From NCBI RefSeq assembly GCF_035222375.1, contig NW_026946363.1:620001-684000 (forward strand): a stretch of DNA of 64,000 bases. The letters run 5' to 3'. Positions 1 through 10,750 of this stretch are shown here, one piece after another. A program made the translations under genes and the position numbers. A model generated the notes under the pieces. The model had not been told where the DNA came from, did no database searches, and saw only the letters and a list, made by a program, of their open reading frames with translations. Every line of letters begins with the position of its first letter. The first letter of the stretch is position 1. The stretch comes from Podospora pseudocomata (Eukaryota; Ascomycota; Sordariomycetes; Sordariales; Podosporaceae).

Positions 1-287
1 TTTCTGTTTCTTGCCCCCCTAACCGACGCCCAAAGAGAAACGGTGATAAAATGTTTTTTTTATTAAAAAAAAAAAAAAAAAAAAAAAAGACATCCCCCCT
101 TGATGAGATAGAAGGGGAAAGACCACAACCATGAAATGACCAAAACCCCAGTCCCAGGGCAGAGACAAAGTCGCCATAACGAAAAAAAAATGTATACAAT
201 ATTCCCGTGATAAAGAAAAGGTTACCCGCACAGCAAAGCGAGAAAAGGAGGCATGGATGGTGTTGATGTCCCCGCCGAAAGAAGAAA
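1..287. other. 3' flank of TFIIA gene with A-run
   Basis: No gene is seen. The stretch lies downstream of the TFIIA large subunit gene (minus strand) and probably contains its 3' UTR. It includes a run of 24 A at 65-88 (T-run on the transcribed strand) and a second A-run near 182-189. Confidence 0.6.
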
Positions 288-2156
288 TTACCACTCGTAC
301 TCCCCCGTAGCCTTGTGGAAGACATACTCCTTGCCGTTCACAGTCAGGACGCCATCCTTGAGTGTGCACTTCCTGTAGCCCAGGGTATTAGTATCTGAAA
401 TGTTATACAAGTTTCGTGGGAGTAGAGAGACGCACCACTTATTCTTCACCCTCTGCACCTTGTCATACATGCAAAGCATCATATGCCCCATGTCATCATC
501 CTCATCATCATCCTCCTTGTTGTCGTCGGAGTCGTCCAAGTCAGAGTTGATCGCATCGTCATCCAAATCCTCATCCTTCATGTCATCCTCCCCACCATCA
601 ACCTGGGAGGGACCCCCAGCAGCGCGGTTCCGTCTATTGTCAAGGCTGCGGACCTTGGTGGCCTGCTTCAGAGGAAGCATCAGGCCGCCGCCCTCCATCT
701 GCTTGGCTCGGGCGGCGATCTGGGCGTGAAGATGATCATCAATCTCGATGCGGCCCATCTCGACAGCCTGGCCTTCGGCGTTGCGGCGCATCATGACAGC
801 CTCCCAGCAGTCATCGCTAGGGCCATCAGTCTGGGCATTAGGCAAGCTGTTAGGGGCAATCCCACGCTGCTGCTGAGCCTGTTGAGCCTGTAGCTGCATG
901 CGTTGCTGCATCTGTCGTTGATACACCTGCTCGGGGGTCAGCTGCTGAGGTCCACCCTGCTGTGGCCGTTGCATGTGCTGTTGCTGAATCTGCTGAGGGT
1001 GTTGTGGGCGTTGTTGTTGAGGATGCTGCGGGTGTTGCTGATACTGCTGCTGCTGAGAGTGTTGCTGGTGTTGAGAATGTTGCTGGTGTTGAGCATGTTG
1101 TTGCTGGACCTGCTGTTGCTGCTGCTGGGCTTGGCCAACGTTCCCTTGTCCGACCTTACCATTACCGTTGGACATGGAGGCAATGGAGGCAGCAGCTCCC
1201 TCGCCGTACTTGTTCTGCAAAGCCTGCACAGCCCGGGTAGCGGCTATGCTGGGGTTGACAGTAGGCAGGCTAGGGTGGGAGGCATTGTGATAACCAGGAT
1301 GCACGGGCTGAGAGCCAGCGCCGGGTTCCTGCTTGATAGCGACCGGCTCAGACCTGACCAACCCTGGCTCCTGCTTGACGGGCACCCCGTTGGAATGAGG
1401 CTGGTTGATATTTGGCAGCGAGAGAGGTTGAGCTGAAGTCTGAGGGCTCAACGTAGACTGGGTATAGGCCGCCTGCGGTGGGGGAGCGGCTTGCGGCGCT
1501 GGAGCCGGGGGAGCGGCTGGTTGAGCTGGAGGAGCGGGCTGCTCTGGCTTCGGGTCCCAGGGAAACTGGGCCACGTTGAGCTGCGAGAGCTTCATTTGCC
1601 ATTTCTGCAGCTTGTGTTAGTCTCATTCATAGACATGGCTCCCTGTAAGAGGCGCAATAAGAAAACAGGAGAGGGGGGGCCCTCTAGCAGGGTGCCACGT
1701 GATCAAGCGTGAGACCATCCAATCGGAAGGCAGTGTTGGGGAATGGAGTAAGTTCGCAGCAGCGGGGAAGGGACTTAAAAAGAGACCCAAAAGCACTGGG
1801 CCGCCCACTCCGAGGCAGCTCGCTCTCCACCCCTCTTTGCGTCCCAGGAGGCCCAGGCAGTCCAGCCCGTCAGCCAACACCGCCCGAATGAAGGGACCGA
1901 CACTTGTCGCGCCCTTCAACCTCAATCTCGACCACCACCAACCATCACCAACATCTTCTCATCTCAATCGACAAACGGTGCGCATCGACACGCAAGCAGG
2001 TAAGGAGACAGGGACAGGAATACGGGTTTGCCTCACCTTCTTCAGGTCCTCGAGCACGCCATCCTCAACACCATTCTCCTCGAAATCAACGCGCACAGCG
2101 TCGATGACTCCCTGAATCACAGCCTCGTAAACCTGGCCAACGTGAACGTTCGACAT
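288..2156 (-). CDS. TOA1: Transcription initiation factor IIA large subunit (alpha/beta)
   Basis: This is the large TFIIA subunit, which binds the TBP-TATA complex in the nucleus and stabilises RNA polymerase II preinitiation. Three exons are inferred: 2156-2037, 1610-436 and 372-288 (459 aa). Exon 1 encodes the conserved N-terminal helix bundle beginning MSNVHVGQVYEAVI. Exon 2 starts LQKWQ before the conserved AQFPWDP. A long Pro/Gln-rich linker with Gln/His runs follows, then an acidic Asp/Glu stretch. The C-terminal beta-barrel ends KCTLKDGVLTVNGKEYVFHK and GEYEW. The second intron (373-435, 63 nt, GTGCGT donor, TACTAAT-like branch) keeps the frame open, so an ORF-only reading would insert 21 false residues. 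Removing it restores the conserved KNKWKCTLKDG. The first intron (1611-2036) is unusually long at 426 nt. The family assignment is secure; the exact acceptor at 1611 is by eye. Confidence 0.93.
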
Positions 2157-3342
2157 CTTGACGAGTCAAAAAGCTGCAGCGAAAACAACAACAGCGAGCG
2201 AAGCTTGGCTATCTGCGATCGATTTGACTTTCTTCGTGTGGGTTCGTCAAACGGTGGTTGCCTTGACGTTTGTGAGATTGACTAGCAGTTTCTCTCTCCC
2301 GACTCGTTCTTTCTCTCTACGTTTTGCACGGCAAAAACGGGGCGTCGGCTCGGGTTGCGCCGGCGGAAAATATGATTCGGAGTCGATGGTTCGCGGATGA
2401 GATATCCCGATGGGAGGGAGGCGGGAAGTCGGTCTGAACTGCTAGACGTTTTCTCTTGCACTCTGATTCCTCGATTGCTTGTCCTGCCACGTCGCTTTGA
2501 AAAAAAAGAGGAACTCCCTCTTTCTCGTGACACCTGTCTTGTCTAGATGGAAAGTGCAGCGATTCAGCAATAACTCTGCAGTGTGATATGCCCGTGTTGC
2601 GCCGCGGGTCTGGGTTGCTGTTTCGCCTGGGAGTGATGTATTGGGCAAGTTGAACGAATCCGCCAGAGGCCTGTTGAAGTACTGAGGCCTGATTAGTCAT
2701 CTGGCTCGAGCACCAACAGCCAGCCGGCACCTGCCTTCTGATTGGCCAGCCCGCTTTTATTAGTGAGTTCAGGGCACTCGGCACTTTTAACCGCAGTAAA
2801 AACAAGCATTACCTGCCCTGGAACTCTGCATCAATTCAGCGACCATTATCACGAAAGTAAATCAACCTGAAGGATATCATCACATAGTTCATCCCAGTTG
2901 GTCACTATTCCATACCCCATATCTAAAACAAAAACTCCAACGCCTGTTTCCTATTCTCCGAAAAATTACAAGTATGCTACTGTTTTTGTACAGTTTTGTT
3001 CCCTAGTCCATAGCCATGGAACAAGAGAAGGGGGTATCTTATGCCAACAAATATGTCCCAGTTGTTGATGTTCGTAAACCTCATGACCAAGCCGATTTTC
3101 ATTCATTCCCGCTTCGAAAAAGTGCCGCCTCAAACAATGCAAGAGTGTGGGCAAGAGAGAGAGTATCCGTAAGAACTCCGAGTGAATGCTCCTTTCCCAA
3201 CCCCAACGCCGCGCTGAAACGACCAAAGTGCAGGAATCCCATAGGGAACCGTTGTTATACCTACCGTTGGTTGAACAATTGACTATGATCAGACAGGATC
3301 ATTGTGTTGTTGTTGTTGTCGTATCGTCATGTGAGTATTGCT
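2157..3342. other. Intergenic: TFIIA 5' region and Cdc20 3' region
   Basis: About 1.2 kb between two minus-strand genes. It should hold the TFIIA promoter and 5' leader and the Cdc20 3' UTR. A GTT trinucleotide run lies near 3303-3320. No coding signal was recognised. Confidence 0.5.
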
Positions 3343-5130
3343 TTAGCGGATCGTCATCTGCTTGCTGAGCCCAGCCTTGGCCGACGACCCAGAGCTTCCG
3401 ACACCAGCACCAGCACCGGCCTTCTTCTCAAACACCTTCCAGAACTTCAAGCTCTCATCGGCAGCAGCGGTGGCCAGCATCTGGCCATCAGGGCTGAGGC
3501 AGCTGTGGAGGACTCTGCTCTCGTGGGCGGGAATCTCGACGTTGCGGACGAGGGTAGGGTAGCTCCAGATGCTGAGAGAGTTGTCGGGGAAACCGCTTGA
3601 GCTGACGATCTCGCGGTAGTGAGGGCTCCACCGGAGGCTGGTGACCTGAGAGCCGGTGTCGATGCTGTTGACGCGGGCACCGGAAGTGGTGTTCCAGAAG
3701 TGGATGTGGCGATCGTACGAGCCGCCACCGGTAGCAAGGAGGTTCATGTTCCATGGGCACCAGGCAAGAGCCTTGACGGCGGCCTTGTGGTTGGTCTTGG
3801 TGAACTTGGGAACGGCGAGAGAGCGAGCATCCCAGATGGAGACAAGATTGTCATTGCCGCCGGTAGCAAGCTGGGCACCATCAGAGCGCCACTCAAGGCC
3901 GCAAACCTCAGAGGTGTGAGAGACGAGCTCGGCAACCTTGTGCTCCGCGATACGGACATCATGGTTGAAGACCAGGCCGCTGCGGGAACCAGTAGACAAA
4001 AGATGCTTGTTCCAGCCCATGACGCCAACACGAGTCTCATGGCCGTGCATGCTGCGGATCTTGACACCCTCAGCGACATCCCAGATCTGAACCTCGCCTG
4101 TGCCGAGACCGACACCGACGTAAGCACCATCACCGGACCACTTGACACTGCTAACATAGGTATCGGGGGTGGTTTCGAGGAGACAGCTGACGGCACCCTC
4201 ATCGGCCGACCAGACATATACGTTGCGCTCCAAGCCAATGGCGACCTGGTTTCCTGAGCTCCAGTCGAGCAGGTTGAGGTAGTAGTCGTCAATGAGACCA
4301 GGGGCATCGAGAACACGCTCGGGGGCTGTCGCGATGCGACGTCTGAACTGAGGGGGGGCATTCGCGGGCTTCAGTGGCCGGTTGTATTGCTGACGAAGAT
4401 CAATAGGCTTTGAAGACTCTGGTGGGGCAGGCTTGAACTGAAGGATACGGGTGTTCAAGTTGACACCACAGGCATCGGCAAGAGAGTCTTGATAGGCAAC
4501 GCTGTTGGGGGAAGGGCGAGAATAGGACTCCTCTTCCTCCTCTTCAATGTTGAGACCCTCGAGGGCAGCAAGAGCATCATCAGCAGCAGAGGCAACGATG
4601 GAAGAGGCCTCGCTATGGCCAGTTCTCGAGCGCTGCTTCTCCTGGAGGTCGAGCTTTCCCGAACCGACATTGGCGATGGCCGAGCTAGCTCCCCGGTTGG
4701 GAATGAAGCGATCGGCGTTGTAGGAGATGGTGGTCTTGGATGACTTTTGCTTGACGTGCGTGGTCTTCCTGGCCTTGGGAGAGACCTTGGTGGGGACACC
4801 AGTGCCAGTCAAGGTGAAGTCGGAAACACCAAGCTCGAGCGCCTTGCGAGGGGTCGAGACACCAGCGGCAATGTTGGACTTGGGAGAGTCGCGGTGATGG
4901 CTCTTGCTTGAAGCTCTGGCAAGGCGAGCACCAAGGTTGCCGCCGTAGACTGGCTTGGAAGCGCCACGCTCATTGCTCGACTTCTCGGGGGTGAATGGAG
5001 AGGAGTTGAGGTTGATGGGGATGGCACGCTGACGAGGGGAGGGGGTCAAGGGCATGCGACCACCGGCGGTGCGGGAGGAGAAGAGACCCGTGTGGGACTT
5101 GAGAGGAGTTGATACTGTAGCGGTAGCCAT
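3343..5130 (-). CDS. CDC20: APC/C activator, Cdc20/Slp1-type WD40 protein
   Basis: A 595-aa, intronless protein of the Cdc20/Fizzy family. These proteins bring substrates to the anaphase-promoting complex and are targets of the spindle checkpoint. Visible features are a disordered basic N-terminus, a C-box DRFIPNR at residues 140-146, a segment RILQFKPAPP before the propeller, and seven WD-type repeats from about residue 275 to 575 (YYLNLLDWSSGNQVAIGLE, VSIWDARS, IHFWNTTSG). It ends in the C-terminal Ile-Arg tail that docks on APC/C TPR subunits. The start at 5130 gives a family-like N-terminus. The related Cdh1/Fzr is the alternative. The first blade and the overall length favour Cdc20. It shares a divergent upstream region with the kelch-BTB gene. 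Confidence 0.88.
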   Translation of the reverse strand: MATATVSTPLKSHTGLFSSRTAGGRMPLTPSPRQRAIPINLNSSPFTPEKSSNERGASKPVYGGNLGARLARASSKSHHRDSPKSNIAAGVSTPRKALELGVSDFTLTGTGVPTKVSPKARKTTHVKQKSSKTTISYNADRFIPNRGASSAIANVGSGKLDLQEKQRSRTGHSEASSIVASAADDALAALEGLNIEEEEEESYSRPSPNSVAYQDSLADACGVNLNTRILQFKPAPPESSKPIDLRQQYNRPLKPANAPPQFRRRIATAPERVLDAPGLIDDYYLNLLDWSSGNQVAIGLERNVYVWSADEGAVSCLLETTPDTYVSSVKWSGDGAYVGVGLGTGEVQIWDVAEGVKIRSMHGHETRVGVMGWNKHLLSTGSRSGLVFNHDVRIAEHKVAELVSHTSEVCGLEWRSDGAQLATGGNDNLVSIWDARSLAVPKFTKTNHKAAVKALAWCPWNMNLLATGGGSYDRHIHFWNTTSGARVNSIDTGSQVTSLRWSPHYREIVSSSGFPDNSLSIWSYPTLVRNVEIPAHESRVLHSCLSPDGQMLATAAADESLKFWKVFEKKAGAGAGVGSSGSSAKAGLSKQMTIR

Positions 5131-6040
5131 GTTGGTGACTGTACTCGTGCTGGTATCGAATATCTCAAGGAGGCGCCAGTGATAGACTGCTATTGGGAGA
5201 TGGGGTGGAGTGTCGACCAGTCGAGTACTCCAGGCGACCCCGGATAATGGTTACAATTATCGATTTTTTGTTTTGCGATTTGTCGATTATCGGTACCAAA
5301 AATGTGCCAAAAAAGAAGCCTCGGTGAATAGGGACAACCAGACGGGCTCGAAGTGATTCTTGCGTATAGGGGCTTGCAATGTTCTAGGGTTGTTTGCTGA
5401 TGAAGCGGATGGAATATTTAGAATGAAGTGCAAAGCAAAACTCCAAAAAGATGAAGTGATGTTTCGTGTGTGATGGTACGAGGAAGGAGAGCTCTGGGAC
5501 ATGAGAGGAAGGAAGGATGGCGATTTAAATGTTTACATGTTGTTGTCCAGGCAACGACCGCCAGCTGTTCTCTGCACTTGCTCTTCCCCACTTTTTTTGA
5601 GCCAGCTGGTTGCAACCCCCTGATGACAAGGCTGCGCCCGGCCTGGTCTGTGGGATCTGCACGGGGCGCTGTTAGCAAGGCCCTGGCCCCCGCAAGTCCC
5701 TGTTCTGTCGCATGTCGACAAGGAAACGCCAAGAGCCAAGCACTCTTCGACCCGTCGCCGCAAACCATCCTTGAACCATCCCACGCCAACAACGACACAT
5801 GCAACAACAAACTTTCGGCGAGAAACTGTCTCTTCTCAATCTACCATGACCGCGCCCGACTTGCATTGACCGGCCTGAACTTGCGCTGACCCTAAGGGAA
5901 GAATCTTTCGGCCTATTCTGCTGTATAGGGCGGCTTGAATGTCTGCCTGGCGTTCTCGTAGGGCATTCTTGCAGTAATTAACTGGACACTCAGCAGCAAG
6001 GAAGCGAAACGAACAACTCCATTTTGCCTTTGCAGCCACC
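5131..6040. promoter_or_regulatory. Divergent promoter region, Cdc20 (-) / kelch-BTB (+)
   Basis: A 910-bp region between two divergently transcribed genes. Near the Cdc20 side two TTATCG-type motifs face each other around 5255-5292 (AATTATCGATTT and CGATTATCGG). Several small ORFs here have no recognisable product and are probably untranslated leader. Confidence 0.45.
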
Positions 6041-8430
6041 ATGGCGCAACAACAACATCAGCAGCCTTCAACGCCCGCCGGCACCGGTAATTCTATCTTT
6101 GGCGGGCCCGCTCACCTCCAACAGCCCGCCGGCCTCCTCGCTCAGTCTTCGTTCTCGTCCTTCTCGACAGCACTCACACCTGCTTCGGCCGCATCGTCGA
6201 ACAATACCTACATCATGCCGAACTCGCCGCTCAAGCACCGCGCCGCCATGGACGGCTACCGTCCCAAAGTCACACGCACTCTCGGCCAGCGCCCGGCCTG
6301 TCTCGTCAATGCCTCAGTGACGTATTGTGGTAACAACCAGATTTATGCCTTCGGAGGCTTTGACCAGTACACCGACGAGGTTTACAATCATGTGTTGCGA
6401 CTGGATCTTGTCAGCCACCAGTGGAACCTGGTCGATAACTACGGGGACATCCCCGGTGTTCGGATGGGTAAGTCTCCTGTCTATTTTGCCCGTTGCTGGT
6501 GATACTGTGTTGACATTACCCCTGAACAGGCCACACGGCGACGCTGTACAAGGGGGACAAGCTGTTGGTTTTCGGAGGCGAGAACGAACATCGAACTTAT
6601 CTCTCGGATCTTATCATCTTTGACTTGAAGACTGCCCACTGGACACAGCCACAAGTGACGGGACCTATTCCAAAAGGCCGCGCTCGCCATGCTGCTGTGC
6701 TACATGAGGACAAGCTCTTTATCGTGGGTGGTATAACAGGCCATGACAACTATGTGTTGGACGACATATGTTATTTGGATCTTAAGACCTTCACCTGGTC
6801 CAAGTCGTGGCGTTTTGTTGGGCGGTTCGATCACTCTGCATACATTTGGAGTGACAGGGTCTGGGTGTTTGGTGGCTTGAGTGAAGATATGGACAAGGTT
6901 AGTGACCTGTGGTGGCTGGATCTCAAGGGCAACCCAGCGTTTGAGTCTCCTCCACATATCGGCACCCTCGATCGATCCGGTTTATCTCGAAGTGCGGCAT
7001 CACCACGGCCATCGTATCCTTCCGTCCAGTCTACAGCTGTGGGCTCTTCCGGTTATGCTGCCAACTCTAGGACTGCACAGGTCAACCCACCGTCATTCCA
7101 CCTGAAGACATATGCGCCACAAGCACCCGGGGCCATTTCTGCGCTCAAGTTTGTCAGCGGTCCTAATGTCCCATCTCAGATGCAAGGCATCCATTTCCAT
7201 GTCTACTCTTCAGGAACACTCCTGGACTTTGTAACACCAGCAGCTACGATTACGTCAAAAGAATGCTCACTATCAGCCTTAGATTTGGCAGCCTTACGGT
7301 GGCAGAAGCTTGCAGAAGGTCGAGAGATATTCAAGCCAGGCTATCGGTGGCATTACTGCACTATGAATGAAGATGGCACGAAAGCATGGCTGCTCGGCTG
7401 CCCTACCGATCCAGGGGCTATTGATCTCGGGGCTAATGGCCTGGAGGAGTATCTTTCGGACATTATGGAAATTGATCTGCGGCGCTACGGGTTCCTAGGA
7501 AACAACATGGCTCCAGAGCCTCGCACCACCCGCCCGTCCTCCCGCACCCGGCACGTCGAAACACCTTCCAAGGGCCTTGGTGATGATCTAGCGAAGCTCT
7601 TCAACCAGCCCCCAGAATCAGGCAGCGGCACGGATTTCATCGTCACCGCGCTCTCGAGGGACTTTGACGAGGAAGAGGTTATGGGCTCGGCACTCGTCCA
7701 CGCCCAAGTAGACTCTGTCGGCGACACGGACCCCGACCAGACCTGGCTGTCACCAGACACGCCTACCTCCCCACCCATCCACGTTCATCGGCTCATCCTC
7801 CAAGCCCGTTGGCCGCACTTTGCCCGGTTGTGGTCTTCTCAGATGGCCGAGTTTCACACCAAAAAAATGCACATTCCTGAACCATACTCTGTCGTCAAAG
7901 CATTCTTGTACTACCTCTACACTGACCGGATCGATCCGCCTGATCAAAACGGCAACGAAACCACTGCCGACCTGGCTGATGTAGCAGGCTTGTTGGTCAT
8001 GTCGAATATTTACAACATTCCCCACTTGAGACTGTTGTGCGTGAATAGATTGTCAAAGGAGCTGGATGTGGATCATGCGTGCATTATCTGGTATTGCGCG
8101 GGGTTGTCGAACGAGGAGTGGTTGAGGAAGCGGGCAGCGAACTTTTGCATGACGCACTGGGGGAGGATCGTGAGGACGGTTGGGTTTCAGCGGTTGCCGA
8201 GGAATGCGCTGGTGGAGCTCAGCCAGGAGGTGGATAGTGAGGGGAGGGTGGTGGCGGGCGAGGAACTGGATATGATGCAGGTTGGGTTTGGGGTTGGCGG
8301 AATTGATAGGGGGGGGGGGCTGGGGAGGAAGGATAGTGTGGGGAGTGATCAAGAGGGTGGGAGAGGGGTGATGGAGAGTGATGGGCATGAGGATGGAGAG
8401 GAAGAGGAGGATGGGATGGAGATGAGTTAG
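6041..8430 (+). CDS. Kelch-repeat/BTB domain protein (Ral2/LZTR1-like architecture)
   Basis: Two exons, 6041-6467 and 6530-8430 (775 aa), are joined across a 62-nt GTAAGT intron that restores a kelch blade (RMGHTATLYKGDKLLVFGG). The N-terminus is Ser/Thr/Pro-rich. Kelch blades run from about residue 95 to 310 (QIYAFGGFD, KLFIVGGITG, RVWVFGGLS). A BTB-like fold follows at about 540-680 (HVHRLILQARWPHF, VVKAFLYYLYTDRI), then a BACK-like helical part. This kelch-then-BTB order is that of fission yeast Ral2 and human LZTR1; the latter is a CUL3 adaptor acting on Ras proteins. A CUL3 role here is inference. The 3' end is extremely G-rich with an 11-G run at 8309-8319, and the reading frame stays open after the TAG, so the true C-terminus is uncertain. 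Confidence 0.85.
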
Positions 8431-8920
8431 GGGGTTAGTCGAAGTCCTGTTCGGGAAGGGGCGTTGAGGGGGCGGGGGAGGTTGGTAGAGGGGGAGGAAA
8501 CCTTGGGGCTTGAGAGCAGTGGGGAGAGTGAGGGTAGCGAGGATAGTGACGAGGAGACGTTGGGAGCTGGGGGGAATGAGGTGCTCAAGGAGGATAGTGA
8601 AGAGGAAGGGGAGGGGGAACTGGATCTTAGTTTTGTCGATACGAGTGTGAGGCGGTCGGCGAGGAAGCCGAGGATGTTGTTGGAGCTTCTCTGAGTGACT
8701 CTCTTATGTCCGAGGAGATAATTCCCTCGGTTTCTTCGGTTAAGGTAATCAGGCTACGTTTTTTTTTTTGCTTTTATCACAGTTGCTACTTTTTTTTCCA
8801 TAGCTCGAGAGGTCTCTTTTGGACTGGGAAAGGGGCAAGGATACGCTGGGATCGGAAATGGACAGGTTGGCTGGCATCATGGCGGAGGCGTTGATGGTTG
8901 GGTGGGTGGACTGTGGGTTT
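8431..8920 (+). other. Probable unannotated coding continuation with an intron
   Basis: After the kelch-BTB stop at 8428-8430 the same frame stays open to a TGA at 8692-8694 and is acidic. A second frame, 8631-8744, reads protein-like (GEEAEDVVGASLSDSL). It can be spliced in phase 0 through a 59-nt intron, 8745-8803, with GTAATC donor and a T-rich tract ending CCATAG. The next exon reads LERSLLDWERGKDTLG then DRLAGIMAEALMVGW. Codons are G-ending like other gene 3' ends here. It may be the true C-terminus of the kelch gene (via another intron or a sequence error at the G-run) or the end of a separate gene. The family is not recognised. Confidence 0.4.
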
Positions 8921-9374
8921 ATTTTACTAGTTAAAGACAAGGAAAGCCAGTTATTACATGTATGTAGTTGGGGCATGTCTGTACACACTTGCATGCCCCA
9001 TTTTAGAATCGTACAAAAATGGAGTTATCGGATACTTGGGACGGGACGAGTTCGAGTGACTTGGAAAAGGGTTTTTCGGTCCCAGGTTGGTGAAGTGATA
9101 ATTAGGCAGGGTTCTGATTATCGTTTTATCAAGGCTTGAGGTACTTCACTGACCAGTCAGTCTATGTCCTCACCGCCGTTGAGAGCCTTGCATATTGAGT
9201 TGACAAGGCAGTCAGTCAACCGGCCAATCGTTGACAACTGCACATTGGGAAATTTCCCATGTTGCTTTTTTCGACCCTCAAAGTTCTCCTCATCCAGGCC
9301 ACAAGACGCAGCTTCTAGTCTGGTAGGCAAGGACTGGTCGGCAACGCTCCTTTTCTTTTACAAAACACAAACAC
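8921..9374. other. Intergenic, no recognisable feature
   Basis: About 450 bp upstream of a small hypothetical gene. I see no conserved product or strong motif. Confidence 0.4.
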
Positions 9375-9922
9375 ATGAGCGTCATGGAGGAGCAAGTGGC
9401 GATACATTGGGATACTTTGGTCCCCAATCCTTCAGCCAACGATCGCCCACCAACCTGCGATACACCGCCCATTGAAGTCGAAGATGTCCCAGCCGAAGCT
9501 GAGCCAGCAGCTAGAGATGATGACGGAGAGGAAGAGCGGCCCGCCGAGTCTCATCCCTTTCGGAGACGACTAAGGGGAGGAATGAATCTGATAATCACAG
9601 CTTTCGGCTCGGTGTGTATCATGGTTGTCAAAGTGGTTCTCCGATCCCAAACGCGCTGTTGAATCCCATCCTTACTGGAAAGCATTGGCAAGAATGATAG
9701 ATCGGATCGTCATGGCATATTTGAAATGGCATCTGGAACATTGAACACGCCATCGAAGCTGGGAAAATCGTTTTTGCCTTCGTTACGTTGGGTGTCGCTG
9801 TGTACACGGTCAAGCCGTCGGTGAGATCGGCCGAGCTGGCGGAGTGGACAGCGAAGGGGTTTCTTGAGTTTTGTGAAGCGGCAGGCGAATTCGGATTTTG
9901 GCTGTCATTGTCTCCGGGCTAA
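9375..9922 (+). CDS. Hypothetical membrane-anchored protein (WTAxxxFLEFCE motif), model uncertain
   Basis: The first open segment begins at an ATG at 9375 and encodes an acidic, Pro/Glu-rich N-terminus, a basic RRRLRGG stretch and a hydrophobic segment. A second segment in another frame, about 9725-9922, encodes a membrane-like helix (KIVFAFVTLGVAVYTV) followed by SAELAEWTAKGFLEFCE and a stop at 9920-9922. From memory, a hydrophobic helix followed by WTAxKDFxExC is common in uncharacterised fungal proteins. An intron must join the two segments (for example from a GTATCA donor at 9616 to an acceptor near 9758), but I could not fix it. The gene could be intact with an odd intron or frameshifted. 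No function can be given. Confidence 0.4.
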
Positions 9923-10750
9923 CATCGTCCTTTCTACAGCACGATTGGGAAGGCTCTGACTGTCACCAGATGCGCAACGTGACACTTGAAGCCCCTCCTG
10001 GGATGGGAGCTCAGCACATGAAGAGAGACCTGGAACTGGTGACCAAGTATCACACCAAGTTTAAGCTCTATGCATATCTCTATGCACTTTTCTCCCCTTA
10101 GAAGCTGGTGCATAATATTATGGTTCGTAAACACATGATATTTGCAAAATAATTTTTTACAAGTATCCTTGCCGAGTTACATTTTGTCGGGTCTATAGTT
10201 ATGTTAAACATGACCCCGAAGCTCTTTCAGTTATGGTGCAGGCTGCTGCTTGTCGATGTCTTGGGATTGGAAAGTTTTTCGGGAGGAATATTCGGGGTAA
10301 TGGAGTAATTGGACAACATATTTCCACTGTTTTCGGCAGGTCGTTAGATTGTTATCACCTACAGGGCGGTTTAACTAGGCCAATATAGCCTCCGAAACCT
10401 AAAGTTATAATGGCATTCGTGATGGAAAAATGGTCCGCGATTATAACGTGTCATCCGTGTCTAGGCAAAGATGGTATTGACACTATCGTTCTGAGGCTGT
10501 GTGTGACATTGCTTCTGTTTAAGTATGTACTACAATACGGCCTCAGCAACCAAGAAAGTAGCCACGGAGACCCCATACAACCACACGCGTCATAACCCAG
10601 TGATATCGCAAAAAGTCCAATGCTTACGCTTCCGTCCCAGTCCCAAGCCAGTCCATGCATGCCTTCCCGGGCCTTCAACGCCGAAAGATGTGTAAACGCG
10701 AAAGAAGATGCATGTTCATACAAGTCCCAGCCATGTTTTGTGTGGCGGCT
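9923..10750. other. Intergenic, CUL3 3' side
   Basis: About 830 bp downstream of CUL3 (minus) and of the small plus-strand gene. It probably contains 3' UTRs. No other feature was recognised. Confidence 0.4.

Noticed and set aside
373-435. Extra 21 residues before the TFIIA C-terminus
   Set aside because: This in-frame stretch has donor, branch and acceptor signals and breaks a conserved motif, so it is an intron.
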